NCBI GenBank assembly: GCA_903772945.1
Contig: CAICTM010000793.1
Location: 1-48,501, forward strand
Origin: Seminavis robusta
Taxonomy: Eukaryota; Bacillariophyta; Bacillariophyceae; Naviculales; Naviculaceae
DNA length: 48,501 nt
Direction of reading: 5' to 3'
The notes beneath the pieces are model-generated. The model was not told where the DNA came from and did no database searches. It saw only the letters and a list, made by a program, of their open reading frames with translations. Made by a program: the position numbers and the translations under genes. Shown in pieces: positions 20,010-31,432 of this stretch; the stretch's first letter is position 1; each line of letters opens with the position of its first letter.

Positions 20010-22785
20010 TCAAGGACGCGGCATGTTGGAGATGCGAACTACCTCGGTTGACTGTTGCTTCATGTCTTCCTCTTCCAGCGCCTCATAATTGTCAATATCA
20101 CCATGGATGGAGGCATCGTCGTCTTCATCTCCATGTTCGCTCGACCTGATCGAGGGTTGCGAGCCGTACAACGAGCATCCGTCGGAAGAAGAATTATGGT
20201 GTGAAACACTAACGGAACCCATGTCATCAATGTCTCCATTGGAGCTACCCCCATGAACAGAGCTCTGGTCAACATCCTGTTGACGTGCATTTTGTCCGGG
20301 TTCCACGTGGTCGCGGTACGCGATAAAATCCCTGACCATTGCATCAGTATCAGCTTGACCAGTCTGCATGTCATCGGGCAAGAACTTTTCAAACCCAGGC
20401 TGCAGGTACTTGGAGATTTTGGACTCGGGACAAATCTTGACCCGCTTTCGGAAGGATGGGGCCAACATGGGCCGCATAATCTTCCAGATTGCTCCAAACC
20501 AGCTCGGCGGATTGACAATCAAAAAGAGCTGAGTCTTGACCGGGACCATGACTCCCTGCAGACCCATCATGAACTGGTAGCAGTAGCTGACCTCAAAATT
20601 CTTCATCTTCCACTCATCCATGCACGCAACGAACCCAATGCCTTCCTTTTGAGCCGATAGGTTGTTTTCCAGCATGGTGTTCATGACGTAGATCAGGTTG
20701 TCAATAACGGTCTTTGTCGCTGTTTGGCCAGGCAAGTAACGAGAAGGCCGCATGTAAAACATGTCATGGCCTCCCTGTGTCTTCAAACCAGGGACCGGGA
20801 AGAGTGTCTGCAGCACACACACAAAAAAGAAGTATTTTCAGTTGAGAATCAGATTTTTGGTCCAGCATCAAGACAGCAAACCAACGAACGTAACTTACCT
20901 TGGATCGAATCTGTTCTCGCATGCGGTTCATGTTCAAACTAAAGAACCTCTTTTGCAATTTCTTTTCTGCTGCAAAGGTTCGCTCCAAGGGAAACTGGTA
21001 CGATCCATACAATTTATTCTGTTTGGCATATGCCCACAGGTATCGCAAGTGCCATTGAGGTGTCAGATCAAACAAGAGCAACCTTTGCTTCTTTCCACCA
21101 CTACTATATTTGGATGCCAGTTTGTCTTGTCGATCGCGCCACTTTTGCTGCAATTCTCGCAGTGCCAGTTGCATTTGACTATCCACTCCCATCAACACTT
21201 GTCGTGCATCGGCACCACCGGGTGGAGCAAAGCGCATGGGTCCACTACTTGTTGCGTTACTAAATTTGGCGTGGGAACGTCGTGGTTCGATCATGGCTCG
21301 AGCCGTCGCCGATGGCCTAGTAGCTGGTGGCTTTTCTTCCGGCACGGCCACTACAACTTGTGCCGTCACAGTGGTTGTGGGCAATGGCGTCGCATTGTTG
21401 CCACCAGCCAGTTGTAACCGCTGCAATTCCAACTGTTCTTGCAAGGCTTGCAATTGTCGCAACTGCTCTGCCAATTGTTCTTCTCGTTCCTGCAATTCGT
21501 GTTCGCGTTGCGTCAATTCCCTGGCTTCTTCTTCCCCGCACTCGACCAATTGAGCGGACACTGCCTGGGCGACTGCCAAATTATTGGAAGATTGACGGCG
21601 TGTGGTGGGGGAGCTCGTCGTGGGAGAATACTGTTGTAGCGATTCGCGCTGGCGGCTGTCCGGATCCGTTGTCAAGGCACATGCCGGTGTCCGACGGACT
21701 TCTGCTTCGGCAGTGACGGAAAAGGCGCCTGGTGCCGCTCCATCCAGTGAGGCGACCAAACACGGCAATCCCTTGAGGCAGTCGTCGCAGGAACCACACG
21801 CGAGTGGCTGTTGCTGCTGTCTTTGTTGTTGCTGTTGCTGCTGACGCCGTTGCCATTCTCGTTGCTGTTGCCCCATTTCCTCCACCGCTTGTTCATCTGT
21901 AATGGTGGGTAACACTCTGGCGAGTTGAATTTTGGTCAACACTCCACTTTCCATACTGTGGAGTGTAGGAGGGGGAGGGGTCGTGCCACAAAAAGTGGCG
22001 GCTGGTGTATGAATAGTCCGTTGTTTATGAGACGATTGCGCGTGAGATGACAGAGCCGTCAATTCTAGGATTTGTTCCTCCTGCAAGCCGGTGCTGGCGC
22101 TTGGGTCTTGTTGCGACGACGACAGCATGTGCGATGACTGTGACGTCAAGTCGAGGATTTGTTCCGCACTCACGGAGGCAGTGGCGTCTTGGTCTTCTTC
22201 TTGTTGTTCTTGTTGTTGTTGTTGACTACTACTCCCATCCATGTTGACTGCGGGAGGAACAGGCTCCTGGGTGCGTCGTTGTACTTCACCACCCGCCAAT
22301 AGCGCCGCGGGTGGTGGAGGTTTTGCTCGATACATGCGACGTTCTCCAGTTTCGGTTCTCCGCAGCCCCCGCTGACCAGTACTAGTACTAGTCGTTCGCG
22401 CAGTTGGCGGAGGTGGCGGTGCTCGACTGGCAGGATAGCGCATCATGGCCTTTTCTCTCGCCAACGAGGTCTCACTCCCGTCAAGATTGTTGAGACTGTG
22501 GTGGAACTCGGATGGATCCGACGCGGCCCGACGCACCAATGTGGGGTGACTGTGTGTTTGATCGGGCTCTTGTTGTTGGCTCTGGCTCATGTTTAGACTG
22601 GAGTAGCTGCTGTGGTCAACTGGACCTCTGGAATGTTCACTGCGAAGTAACTCTCGCATACTGCCTTCCATGGCCAACTCACCTGGTTCTCGACGACGAT
22701 GCGGTTGTGGAGTACTCGTGTCCAGTACCGATAGGTCCATGTCCTTATTACTGCTCGCTCGTCTGCTTGTGGTCTCTTCCATCAT
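20010..22785 (-). CDS. CRAL-TRIO (Sec14-like) lipid-binding domain protein, two exons
   Basis: Predicted 894 aa. Exon 1 is 22785-20899 and exon 2 is 20807-20010. The 91-bp phase-0 intron has GTAAGT and CTGCAG ends. The first ~560 residues are disordered: S/P/Q-rich, with proline runs, a QQQQ tract (about 315-325), and a coiled coil around REHELQEREEQLAEQLRQLQ. The CRAL-TRIO region runs from about 600 to 780, with RYLPGQTATKTVIDNLIYVM, GIGFVACMDEW, and the diagnostic LFLIVNPPSWFGAIWKI followed by LAPSFRKRVK. Such domains bind phosphoinositides, tocopherol or retinoids and shuttle or present lipids. The C-terminal ~110 residues are acidic and serine-rich. The intron splits the domain, so the first exon alone would encode a truncated protein. 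Specific ligand unknown. Confidence 0.88.
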
Positions 22786-24084
22786 GGAATAGCTACTCGT
22801 AGCTAGCTGTCTGTCTCTGTTGCCTGTGGGGTGCTCCCTTCGCCTACTAGAGTATTCTGTGAGAGTCCTGCTTGGTGTTTTTTACTTGATACCTATAAGG
22901 AATATGATAGATGTGTACCGGTATGGTGGCTTGCGAGTTTTTGCTGGAGCTCTTGTGCTCTGATACCTGGTCGTCAGCTCTCAAAACTCTTGGTGGTATG
23001 AACGAAATGAAAAATGAATGTTGAGGTGGTGGCACCATGTTGCAGAAAGCAGACGCCCCAAATGTCCCGTGCCGCTCTGTACAGTACCGAAGAAGATTTG
23101 GAGATAGAGTATTCAAGCATCGTACCGGTACCGGTACGACTGTACGTACTGTACCGGTACCAGTACCCGTGAACCGGTGTGGGGCTGTTTCACTGTAAAC
23201 ACCGTACAGATACTGCACGCAGTAAATAAATGGCGAACTTTGGCCAGATTTATTACCATGTGTCCATAAATTGTAATATCTCTTTTCTTGAAGCAGAACT
23301 CTGCAAACATGTTAAATAATGTTCCTGAAACTGACCTATTTTGTAGAAAAACGTTCGTGGCGATTGAAGATCAAGGTCAGTCGTGCAAATCCGAGGCGAA
23401 GCGAGGGTGCACGGTTGACCGTGGATCGGCAAGGCCGAGGATGGAGGCTAGACCAAGACAAAGCCGAGGCGGGAAGAGGCCATTGGCCTCTCCGTCGAGT
23501 GCTGCAGTCGAGGTCGCAGCCGACATCGAGGCCGACAAGAGGCAGGGACGTCATTTGTATGTAATCTGTCCAATCCCTTTCCGAGGAGAGCGCCATGGTC
23601 GGCATTTGTGGCCATCGTTGCTGTCATTGTCATCGTTGTTGTTTGTCGTTGGGGAAGGATTCGATTCGATTCGAGGACGTTTTACCACGACTGCTGTTCG
23701 TCAACCGAAAACTGTTTTTTCAACGGAAATGATAATCCGAAACGGCTTTTGTACAGAAATAGCTATAGTGAATAAATCCGCTGAAGGAAAGTTTCAACGT
23801 CATTCCAAGATTTACACTGTAGCCGTTAAGTTTACTATAATCCACGAAAAAGAAGCTTTCCGCCCGCAGAACCCCATTCCATAACCCTCTTCGAAATTTA
23901 ACTAGTAAAATCTAGTGACATTATTTCCGGTGAGTATGGTACTCTTAGTGAAATCCGAGGAAAGGGGCGGACAGATTATGGCCGACAACTGTCCCAAATT
24001 TGCTCGCAATTCCGAGTTTTTAAATTCACGGTTTACCCAGCTTCCAGAACTTGGACCGTTGTGGAAATATTGATCCAGGACTGG
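22786..24084. other. Intergenic spacer
   Basis: No gene supported. A dense GTACCGGTACCGGTAC cluster lies at about 23124-23168. A plus-strand ORF of 198 codons at 23288-23884 overlaps other ORFs; its composition (repeated GAGGC-type codons from a GC-rich patch at 23390-23560) and lack of motifs argue against a gene. Confidence 0.5.
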
Positions 24085-24545
24085 TTCTGGTGAAATGTGA
24101 GTTGCTGGCTCTCGGGAGTGGCATTGCTGTTGCTTGGGGGCTTTCTTCAACCAGTTTCGTAATGTCATTGTGCGCAAGATGGATGGTTGACATGGCAGCT
24201 ATCCAATCCATGGTGGTCCACTGCCTCAAGACAATGGAGCAGCGTGCACAAAACTCTACGAGAATCAAAGATCGTTCCCCTCAAAGCCGATTCGATTCAG
24301 AACCAGTGGGCTACGGAATCTGCATTATCCTTCCTTGGAACATCTCTACATTGAGGCTTGTTGGCGATCGTCTAGTTGCTATATGTATGGCATACATGTA
24401 CTTGATAATTAAGGATCGAATGAATCCAGGCCGCACACGGAGAATCGTCAGGTCAGCTCTTAGAACTGCTGTAGTGTGCAAAATTCGATGGCTGACTTCG
24501 CGGTCGTCAACCAGAACCACGAGGGACCACCCACAGTTTAATTAA
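24085..24545 (+). pseudogene. Decayed sulfotransferase-like gene copy
   Basis: Fragments match the intact gene at 25760. In one frame IQSMVVHCLKTMEQ corresponds to VQSMVVKHLEKMEQ. In another frame, about 24310-24410, RNLHYPSLEHLYIEAC corresponds to RKLNYPSLDLLYRAC, followed by a stop. The P-loop region and C-terminus are not detectable, and the homologous blocks lie in different frames. It is best read as a tandem duplicate that has lost function. Confidence 0.75.
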
Positions 24546-25089
24546 TATAAGTAGCTAGATCATTGCCGCTCGACCGTTCCATCCGTCCTCTTCGATGCAG
24601 TATACAGTTAGGATGTTGCTAAAGCTCCTTTTAAAAAAACGCAATGAAGGAGAAGAGATCCTGTTGCGAATAACATTGTTCAGCGCAGACGAGAATCAAA
24701 CACAGAACGATTTGCATGGGACCCTGGATTAACACGATGCATTCGGTTGTCGTGTAGCTCATAATCAGGGAGACAAACAATAGCGCCAAGAGCTGCCATG
24801 GTAGCTCTGAGATGTTGTAAAGAATACAGGTTGGTTCCTCTACTGGAGCTCAGTTGCGACCTGAGCTGTTTCAGCGTGAACCACTCCCGCGCCGTTTTTC
24901 TGCATGGATACGTAAACAATGATCTGTCTCAGGAGGAAGGCGTAAATAAATCTTATGACGAATACGGTACCTGGTTCGTTCGTTCGTTCGTTCGACCTCG
25001 ACAATGGTAGTTCATCGGCCGTCAGCAGTGCAGCAGAGAAAACAACAAATAGATATGAGTTTTGTTTTCTGTGCTCAACTGAAGAAAAC
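24546..25089. other. Intergenic spacer
   Basis: No gene supported. Contains a GTTC tandem (CGTTCGTTCGTTCGTTCG, about 24978-24995). Short ORFs overlap on both strands. Confidence 0.5.
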
Positions 25090-25540
25090 CGGCGACTTAC
25101 CCTTGTTTTTCAAATTCCACCAACTTGGCTGTCATGGGCCGAGAACTGACTGCCATCCCATGGTCCATAGGAATCAATGAGGGATGGCTTTCGAGACAGT
25201 CGGCTTGAGCGAGGCTTGGATAACAGAGGTGCGATCGATCGACTCGATTCGAATAATTAAAACAACTCACCTGTTGACGGCCGAGCTTGGAATTCTCTCC
25301 TGTTTACCATAGAAATCCAATGAGGGAGAGAAGTCAGCACTGTACCTTCAATTAACACTCTTGATAATAGGCTTACCTCATTGCGATCGATCGATCAATG
25401 GATCGATCGGCCGATTGGATAAAGCACTCACCATTGTTGCCGGCCAAGCTTGGATTTACCTCCTTTTTACCATATGAAGTCAACGAGGGAGAGAAGTCAG
25501 TGCTGCGCCTTCATCAATAATGGACTTTCGGTGCGATCAG
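25090..25540. repeat. Diverged triplicated unit of ~150 bp
   Basis: The two clearest units are about 25230-25375 and 25378-25530. Both contain GCGATCGATCGA, CTCACC, CGGCC(G/A)AGCTTGGA, TTTACCATA and GAGGGAGAGAAGTCAG in the same order. A weaker third unit lies at about 25090-25215. On the minus strand each unit places a GTGAGT or GTAAGT donor-like site after a 65-70-bp stretch with a similar open frame (for example DFSPSLDFYGK and DFSPSLTSYGK). They could be duplicated exons or a duplicated 5' region of the neighbouring sulfotransferase family. Confidence 0.7.
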
Positions 25541-25610
25541 TTTATCTTTAACCTTAGCAACTTCAACGGTTCTTTTATCCACGAATCGATCAGGTTTGGT
25601 ACTTAGGGAT

Positions 25611-25696
25611 ATACGATTTTAGCAAAAAGTGATTCGGCAGTTTGTGCTGATCAAGAGTAAACTACTTAATTCAGTCACTTTTTGCTAAAATCGTAT
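25611..25696. repeat. Perfect 22-bp inverted repeat with 42-bp loop
   Basis: The left arm 25611-25632 (ATACGATTTTAGCAAAAAGT plus GA) is exactly complementary to the right arm 25675-25696. It ends 63 bp before the ATG of the sulfotransferase-like gene, so it could be a hairpin in its leader, an operator-like dyad, or a tiny MITE remnant. Confidence 0.95.
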
Positions 25697-25759
25697 GATC
25701 TTCGCTCTCTCTAATCCATACAGTGTAGTAAACCCGACAAAACAAAAAAAAACACAGCC

Positions 25760-26893
25760 ATGAAAGGTTTTATTTTCGTTTCTTTGTTCAGCATGATGGC
25801 CATCCTCATGACCTTCCTCATGACATACGCGAAAAGGCTAAAAGGCGCGCTTGATGTCCCGCCAGCAAGTAGCCAAAACAGCAACCTAGAAAACAACTCG
25901 TCATTCATCACCAGCCGCAAGGAATCGACAGACCACCATGCATTCAACGATCAGAGAGAACAACAAGTTCGTCGTCCGAAATTCGGCAGTGCACTTCGCT
26001 TTGTCATGGTGGTGGGACTGGAGGGAACAGGACATCACTTCATGGGCGAGATTGCAAAGAATTCACCTTTCATGAAAACACTCCATGGCATGAACTTGGC
26101 ACCAGAAGAGTTGGCGAATCTTGAGCTATCTCTCTTCAATAACATGGAACCAGCCAATAGCCTTTGGAATGCACACTGTGCAACAGAAGGAAACCCCAAT
26201 ATAGATCGTGTCCAGTCCATGGTGGTGAAGCACCTGGAGAAAATGGAGCAAGTTGCCAAGAAGGAGGCATTGAACCATAATTCCACTGCAACAGGACTGC
26301 AAACCATTCATGTCCCCCTCAACACTCTATCGATTTCACCAGGCTCTGGAATGATCTCCTATCCAAACGAGCTTGGGGATTGCAGGAAATTGAATTACCC
26401 TTCACTGGACCTACTCTACAGGGCTTGTGACATGGCTGGAGTAGATTGTGGACATGTGTACATATACCGGGATCCTGCTGCCATACTTCATAGCACAGTG
26501 ACTAATCGGCACTTTAGTGATAGCATGCTGGAGCAAATTCACCTGTACAAGTCCATGTACAACATTATCATGGCAGAGCTCATGACCTTTCCTGACCGCA
26601 CATGGGGATGCTATGGATTGTTGGATGCCTCCAGCATAGGCAATACTACCACAGGCACAGTCAGCCACCCTTCCTGGTGGCAAGAAGTGAGTCGGCTTTG
26701 GGGATGGAGTTCCGTAAAGGAATTCAACGAATACATGAAGAGCGTCTACAAGGCACCCAAACCTGTAGGCAAGAATCTGGTGTCTAGTGAGTTTGAGCCT
26801 TACATGGATGCCCTGATCAAAGCTCACCAAAAGGTCATATCAGTTTGCCAAAAGACGCAGTCAGGAGAACTGGAATCAGTGGACCCAAACTGA
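25760..26893 (+). CDS. Sulfotransferase-like type II membrane protein
   Basis: 377 aa, intronless. The ATG at 25760 has G at -3. Residues about 3-26 form a signal anchor (FIFVSLFSMMAILMTFLM), predicting a Golgi-lumen enzyme. A stem follows, then MVVGLEGTGHHFMGEI at about 78-93, which matches the 5'-phosphosulfate-binding loop of PAPS-dependent sulfotransferases. YIYRDPAAILHSTVTNRHF at about 234-252 resembles the 3'-phosphate-binding motif with its arginine and serine. Such enzymes transfer sulfate from PAPS to sugars or proteins; the acceptor here is unknown. A decayed copy lies 1.2 kb upstream. A nucleotide-binding protein of another family is the alternative, but both motifs and their spacing favour a sulfotransferase. 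Confidence 0.72.
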   Translation: MKGFIFVSLFSMMAILMTFLMTYAKRLKGALDVPPASSQNSNLENNSSFITSRKESTDHHAFNDQREQQVRRPKFGSALRFVMVVGLEGTGHHFMGEIAKNSPFMKTLHGMNLAPEELANLELSLFNNMEPANSLWNAHCATEGNPNIDRVQSMVVKHLEKMEQVAKKEALNHNSTATGLQTIHVPLNTLSISPGSGMISYPNELGDCRKLNYPSLDLLYRACDMAGVDCGHVYIYRDPAAILHSTVTNRHFSDSMLEQIHLYKSMYNIIMAELMTFPDRTWGCYGLLDASSIGNTTTGTVSHPSWWQEVSRLWGWSSVKEFNEYMKSVYKAPKPVGKNLVSSEFEPYMDALIKAHQKVISVCQKTQSGELESVDPN

Positions 26894-27637
26894 ACACATC
26901 CTTTAAGATAGAAGATGTATCATCCCTAGCTAGTTCCATATCTTGGTCATTCCAGTTTGTTGTTGAGGGGATAAGACACCGTTCTATTAAAAGTAAGACC
27001 CTCATTAAGCATATTTCGGGTCATCGTTTAGTCTGGGCCTGGAGTACCGGCAACATGGTTGCTGGTGAAAAGTGTGGCCACTATGATGTCGACAGCTGCA
27101 TGCAGTACATTTTTCACTGTAGATGTAGTCATTGATTTAAAATAAAGCAACAGCGTTGCTGGTTGACAGCTGGCTGGTTATCAGCTACAACACCCACAGC
27201 CACACACAGCACAAATTCTACACAAAAACTGACTCAACTCATCTCTTGTTGTCGACGCTACCATACCACACAAACTGACTCATTCTGTTGTTGTCAACGT
27301 TCGATCGGCCGTCGTCGTCGTCAACCACTCCACAGCACCATTGTCGACGTTCACTCAGCAGCAGCTGAAGTAGCAGTGACGTTCGCTCAGCAGTAGCAGT
27401 ACATTTTCGACGTCGCCGACCGCTGCGCAGCAACAACAAAAATATCTTCCCACGACGACTCCACGGCGCGGCTTCCAACAACAACCACAACGTCTGCAGA
27501 GGCAAGAAGCTAAAAGGACAGAATTGGAGGCATGGGAAGCACCAGCAACCTAGGCATTAGTATCCGATCTCTTGATTAGCTCTGACAACATCACAATGAT
27601 GATGTTGTCAGTAATTCCAACGCAAATTCCACCGACT
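26894..27637. other. Flank of piggyBac gene, possible left element end
   Basis: No gene. TTAA at 27137-27140 is followed by AATAAAGCAACAGCGTTGCT, whose GCAAC..GTTGC dyad resembles the palindrome at 30983-30999 on the other side of the transposase gene. Between 27200 and 27420 the motif GACGTT/CAACGTT and TTGTTGTC recur several times, which could be subterminal repeats. Confidence 0.4.
27582..27611. repeat. 12-bp stem hairpin after transposase gene
   Basis: CTGACAACATCA and TGATGTTGTCAG flank a six-base loop. It begins 26 bases past the transposase stop codon on the minus strand, so it would lie in the 3' UTR. Confidence 0.9.
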
Positions 27638-30600
27638 TCAAATGATGCGATTTTCCGGTCTGGATGGCAAGTTGTCATCATCTTGGTTCTCACGGTCAGC
27701 TTCGGAGGTGCTGCTTGCAGCTGGGGTATTATCAGTGCTGCCGTTTAATCTGTTAGCCATTGTGGAAGGTCTGTTGTTGAGGGTAGCAAGAGGAGGAGGA
27801 GGATTGTTGGATACGGCGACTACAAGCGCCTCATTGTGCAGGTCAATCATTGCCTCCGCATGGTCTGAGCGCATCTTCTTATTTGGAAATGCCCATTGCC
27901 CCTTCTTGATTCCTCGAATCTCCCAATCCTCTTTGGCAAGGCCAAAGAATGAGGTATCATGGTAGCGAACAAAGCAGGTTATCTTGTCATCAACAATGGG
28001 ATCCTTGTTCTTCTTCTTTTGGGCTTCCCCAAAGTGCATCGCTTTGTTGCACTTGTGGCAGACATGACAACAGCTTTTGCCACAGACCACACAGATCTTG
28101 GTTCTGTTGTTGGGGAGCCTCTCAACAGTGTTCATGTGGGAGCATAAACCATCCAGACGCCCACACAATCTTCCCTTGGCATCATGCAAATCTTGGGGAG
28201 ATAATGTTGAAGCCGTGGAGTTCTCAGGAGTGGCGACACGTCTTCTTTTGGATGCTGATGAAGGTGGCTTCGGTGGTGGTGTCCTTGCTCTCTTGCACTG
28301 CTTGGTTGCAACTCGGAAGTTTGCGTCTCCAGGATAATGTCGATTGGTTGGATTGTATTGACACATCTGCTTTGCGAGTTTCTCGCGAAATCTCCAAAAA
28401 TCCACTGTCTTTGACACCTTCCAATCCGCTTTCAGCGAGCCTTCTGCACATTCAACATACATGTCATAAGCCACCACAACTGCCATGGCCTTTGCGTGGA
28501 TCATCGGAGAATGCCAGTATTTCCATGACCTGATGGCGAACAGCAGCAACAATCAGCAACAATCAGCGAGTGAGATAATGGAAAGAGAAATGCCAAGGCA
28601 ACGTCCAATCCACAGTATGATAGCTTACCGGTAGCCGAGGTTGCAGTTTTGGATTAAGTGGTCCATTCGATCAACTGCGCCATAAGTTTTTAAATAAAGC
28701 TCTCTTGCTTCATTCATTTCAATAGCCCATTGTCTCTTTTGGGAAGCTCTTCCCCGTTCCTTTGTGTGAGCATAAAGATCGCAACGGTTCAAAGCATTGA
28801 CAGTGGCAATGTTGCAGGAAGAAGTCGATTGGAAGGAACAGAAGACGATGTGTGACTCTCCATTAATGGCCTTGGTCAACACAATAGGACGTTCAAATCG
28901 TGCAGCTTTGGACTTGGGATTGACCACTGTCTTCTCCTTGTGCAGGTGCTGATTCGGTATTCCTGCTGGCAATCTGTCACGGCGACATGTCATTGTCATA
29001 CCGAAACCTAAAGTACCGGCGTACTGTAGCATGTTGTCTCCAGAGAAGTGATTGTCCCAAGTGAGATGAGGCAAATCCGAGAAGATCTTGAGAGAACTTA
29101 CACCATGCTCCCCAAATTCATATCCGACTGTCATTGGATACAGTTTGTCCAGGATTGTTCTTGCTTCAAGCTGTCCAGCAGTGCAGCGCCAACCATCAGG
29201 CTTTTCATGGACATTGTGCCGGTGTACATATGCCCTTGGACGAATTCGATCAACATCAATGGCAACCACCAACTGACCTCCTTTGTTAATGTGAGGCTTG
29301 TTCATGATCAAAGAAATAATGCCACTTGCCGGTTCCCCAAACCCACTGAATGCCCAAGACGTCTCATCTGCCGCCATGTCCAATCCAGCTTGCTTAGTGA
29401 GAGCATTGCAATTATGGACAATGACGTTGAAGATGTAGTCGAACTTGTACGCAGGATCATATCCTGGTTGTCCTTTCTTGGGAACCTCCAGGTTGTTGCA
29501 CAGCTTAATAACTCTCTTTATTTCCAACCACCGTGTCTTGGACATCGATCCACCAACAAAAGGACAATAGGCCGTGTTTCCTTCCCTTTTGTCGAATCTT
29601 CTCATCAAAGCCCCATTGCTTCCACCATGAACTCCATCCATCACAACGACACCATCCCAGCGAAGGATCTCTGCCGGATTAGTGCACTTGAATTCATGTC
29701 CATAGCCATTGCCAAGCTCCAGTTCGCCCATCGCATAAAGATTGGACCACTGAGAGACCTTGTGATAGAATCCTTTTCTTGGATCATCCTTCACTCCTGA
29801 CTTGGATGGATCGCAGACAGGAAGAAGCAATTGCAAGAAGAAAAGCGCATCAGGGCTGCCATCTTCCTGTGTCATTCGCTCCTTTGTTAGGCCAAGCGAT
29901 TCCAACTTGGTCAAGTCAAGACACCCCTTTCTTTCTTTTGGAAACATGTTCTCTCTTGTTGCTCCATTTCTGTACAATGGTGTACCACCAGCAGAACCAT
30001 CCCAACCCTTGTAGTGAAATTCATATCCGGCAGAGATTCTCTTTCCAGTCACTGGATCCTCTGGAACAGGGGAAGCTCCGGTTGGAAGGGCATGGTAGGC
30101 ATATGTCTTCTTGTCTGTCTTGGTCTTGGCCTTGCGAAACTTGGCTGTGTACACATACGGCGACCATCCACCAGGATTGTCCACCATCTCGAACTCTGGT
30201 TCTCCTTTGTCCGTCTTTGCTTTCACCACAGTCCATCCAGGGGGTGGTCCAGGCGCCTTCCATCCAGGAGGAGCACCATCAATTAACTCAACTCGGTGTG
30301 CTGCGCTGGTTGCATCATTGGAAGGAATGTAATCGGTATCATCAGGAATAGCAGCCAGATTCTCAGGAGCGTGCTCACTTCTCTCATTCGAAACTTCTCG
30401 CAAAATTGAATTATTTCCTGGTCCATCACCCTCATCTTCAGATTCCGGATGGCCTGCATTCTCTTGATACCGAGCACTGTCATAGTCAGCCTCATATTGC
30501 AATGGATCCACAGGCAAAGCTTCGGTTTGCGTGGAATCAGTCTCATGTCTGGATGGTGTTGTCATTGCTGAAACTGAGGCCGATTGGGGTGATCTACGCA

Positions 30601-30715
30601 ACAATACACTGCGCATGGGCGTGGACTGACCAACACTACTGTCTGTATCATTGTTAGATGATCTGTTGCTGTTGTTTCCAGGCGATCTGCCGCTGTTTCT
30701 AGGAGGAGGCGTCAT
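27638..30715 (-). CDS. piggyBac-type transposase (DDE_Tnp_1_7), two exons
   Basis: Predicted 992 aa. Exon 1 is 30715-28629 and exon 2 is 28529-27638. The 99-bp intron has GTAAGC and CATCAG ends, phase 2. It restores the reading frame across GYR|SWKYW. The start is the ATG at 30715. The first ~230 residues are disordered and acidic. The catalytic core carries the three piggyBac aspartates: D450 (AADETSWAF), D554 (LTWDNHFSG) and D682 (GAVDRMDHL). Exon 2 completes the core and ends with a cysteine-rich domain (about 840-862, CVVCGKSCCHVCHKC) that would bind zinc and the transposon ends, then a disordered tail. piggyBac enzymes cut and paste at TTAA. The frame is intact, so the gene may be active or domesticated; clear TTAA-flanked ends were not found. 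Confidence 0.92.
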
Positions 30716-31432
30716 TGTCAACCACTGCGACGCAGCGAAATAAAGAAAAAATGAAGAAATTGCCGGTCACAGTACACTCCCTACTGGAAGAGCCGTGCGC
30801 GGACCGGCAATAAAATAGCTGCCAAACCGACAATGCTTGATAATCATGTCTGTTGACGAAGATAGAGCTAGGCAGCTTGTAACATACATGAAGACAGTGT
30901 AAAAGACGATCTACAAAGTAGGTTGGGCGCTCTGAGTATGGCGCAAACCATGTGTTAAGATAGACTAAGCTGAACCCTAAAGCGGCAACATTGTTGCCGT
31001 TCTAGTGTGCGGCCGTGACTAAACGATAGAAGATGATACTTAGCATAGCATTGGAAGTGGAAAGACCACCGAAAGCTCTGGAGACTCTAAATCTCTAGAT
31101 ATTTTTTGGAAGTTCTTCAGCTCTGTTGTTGGCACCGAGCCAGAATGATGCTCCATGGACACTGGCATTGGGCAACGAAAAAGGCAACCAAAACTCGGAA
31201 ACACCAACATCCTTCAAAGACATTGGGTGCTGCACGCCTGGATTCGATTCGTTCGTTCATCCCATGCAATCGTCCTTGGTTTCTCGTCGCAGTTTACATC
31301 AGGTGCACAACATACCGGTACGGTAACACACACCAGCCATTGGTGCATGCCTGTATGCATAACTTATTGTGAACCAGCCAGCGGATTGGGCAAAGATAGC
31401 AAGATCTTCCGGCGGACACAACTTGATTCGCT
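30716..31432. other. Flank of piggyBac gene, possible right element end
   Basis: No gene supported. It holds the promoter side of the transposase gene. The 17-bp palindrome at 30983-30999 is listed separately. TTAA occurs at 30956-30959. Plus-strand ORFs at 31106-31436 overlap in three frames and show no domain. Confidence 0.45.
30983..30999. repeat. Perfect 17-bp palindrome
   Basis: CGGCAACA-T-TGTTGCCG, preceded by TGAACCCTAAAG. The preceding bases resemble a piggyBac end (TTAACCCT) with one change, but the element would then extend away from the transposase. A near copy lies at 14161-14177. Confidence 0.9.

Noticed and set aside
20761..21856. Plus-strand ORFs opposite the CRAL-TRIO gene, with runs of C or Q
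   Set aside because: Antisense shadows of the glutamine-rich coding exon.
23288..23884. 198-codon plus-strand ORF
   Set aside because: Low-complexity GC-rich composition, no domain, and overlapping ORFs of similar length.
29048..30657. Long plus-strand ORFs opposite the piggyBac transposase
   Set aside because: Antisense to a well-supported coding exon; no domains of their own.
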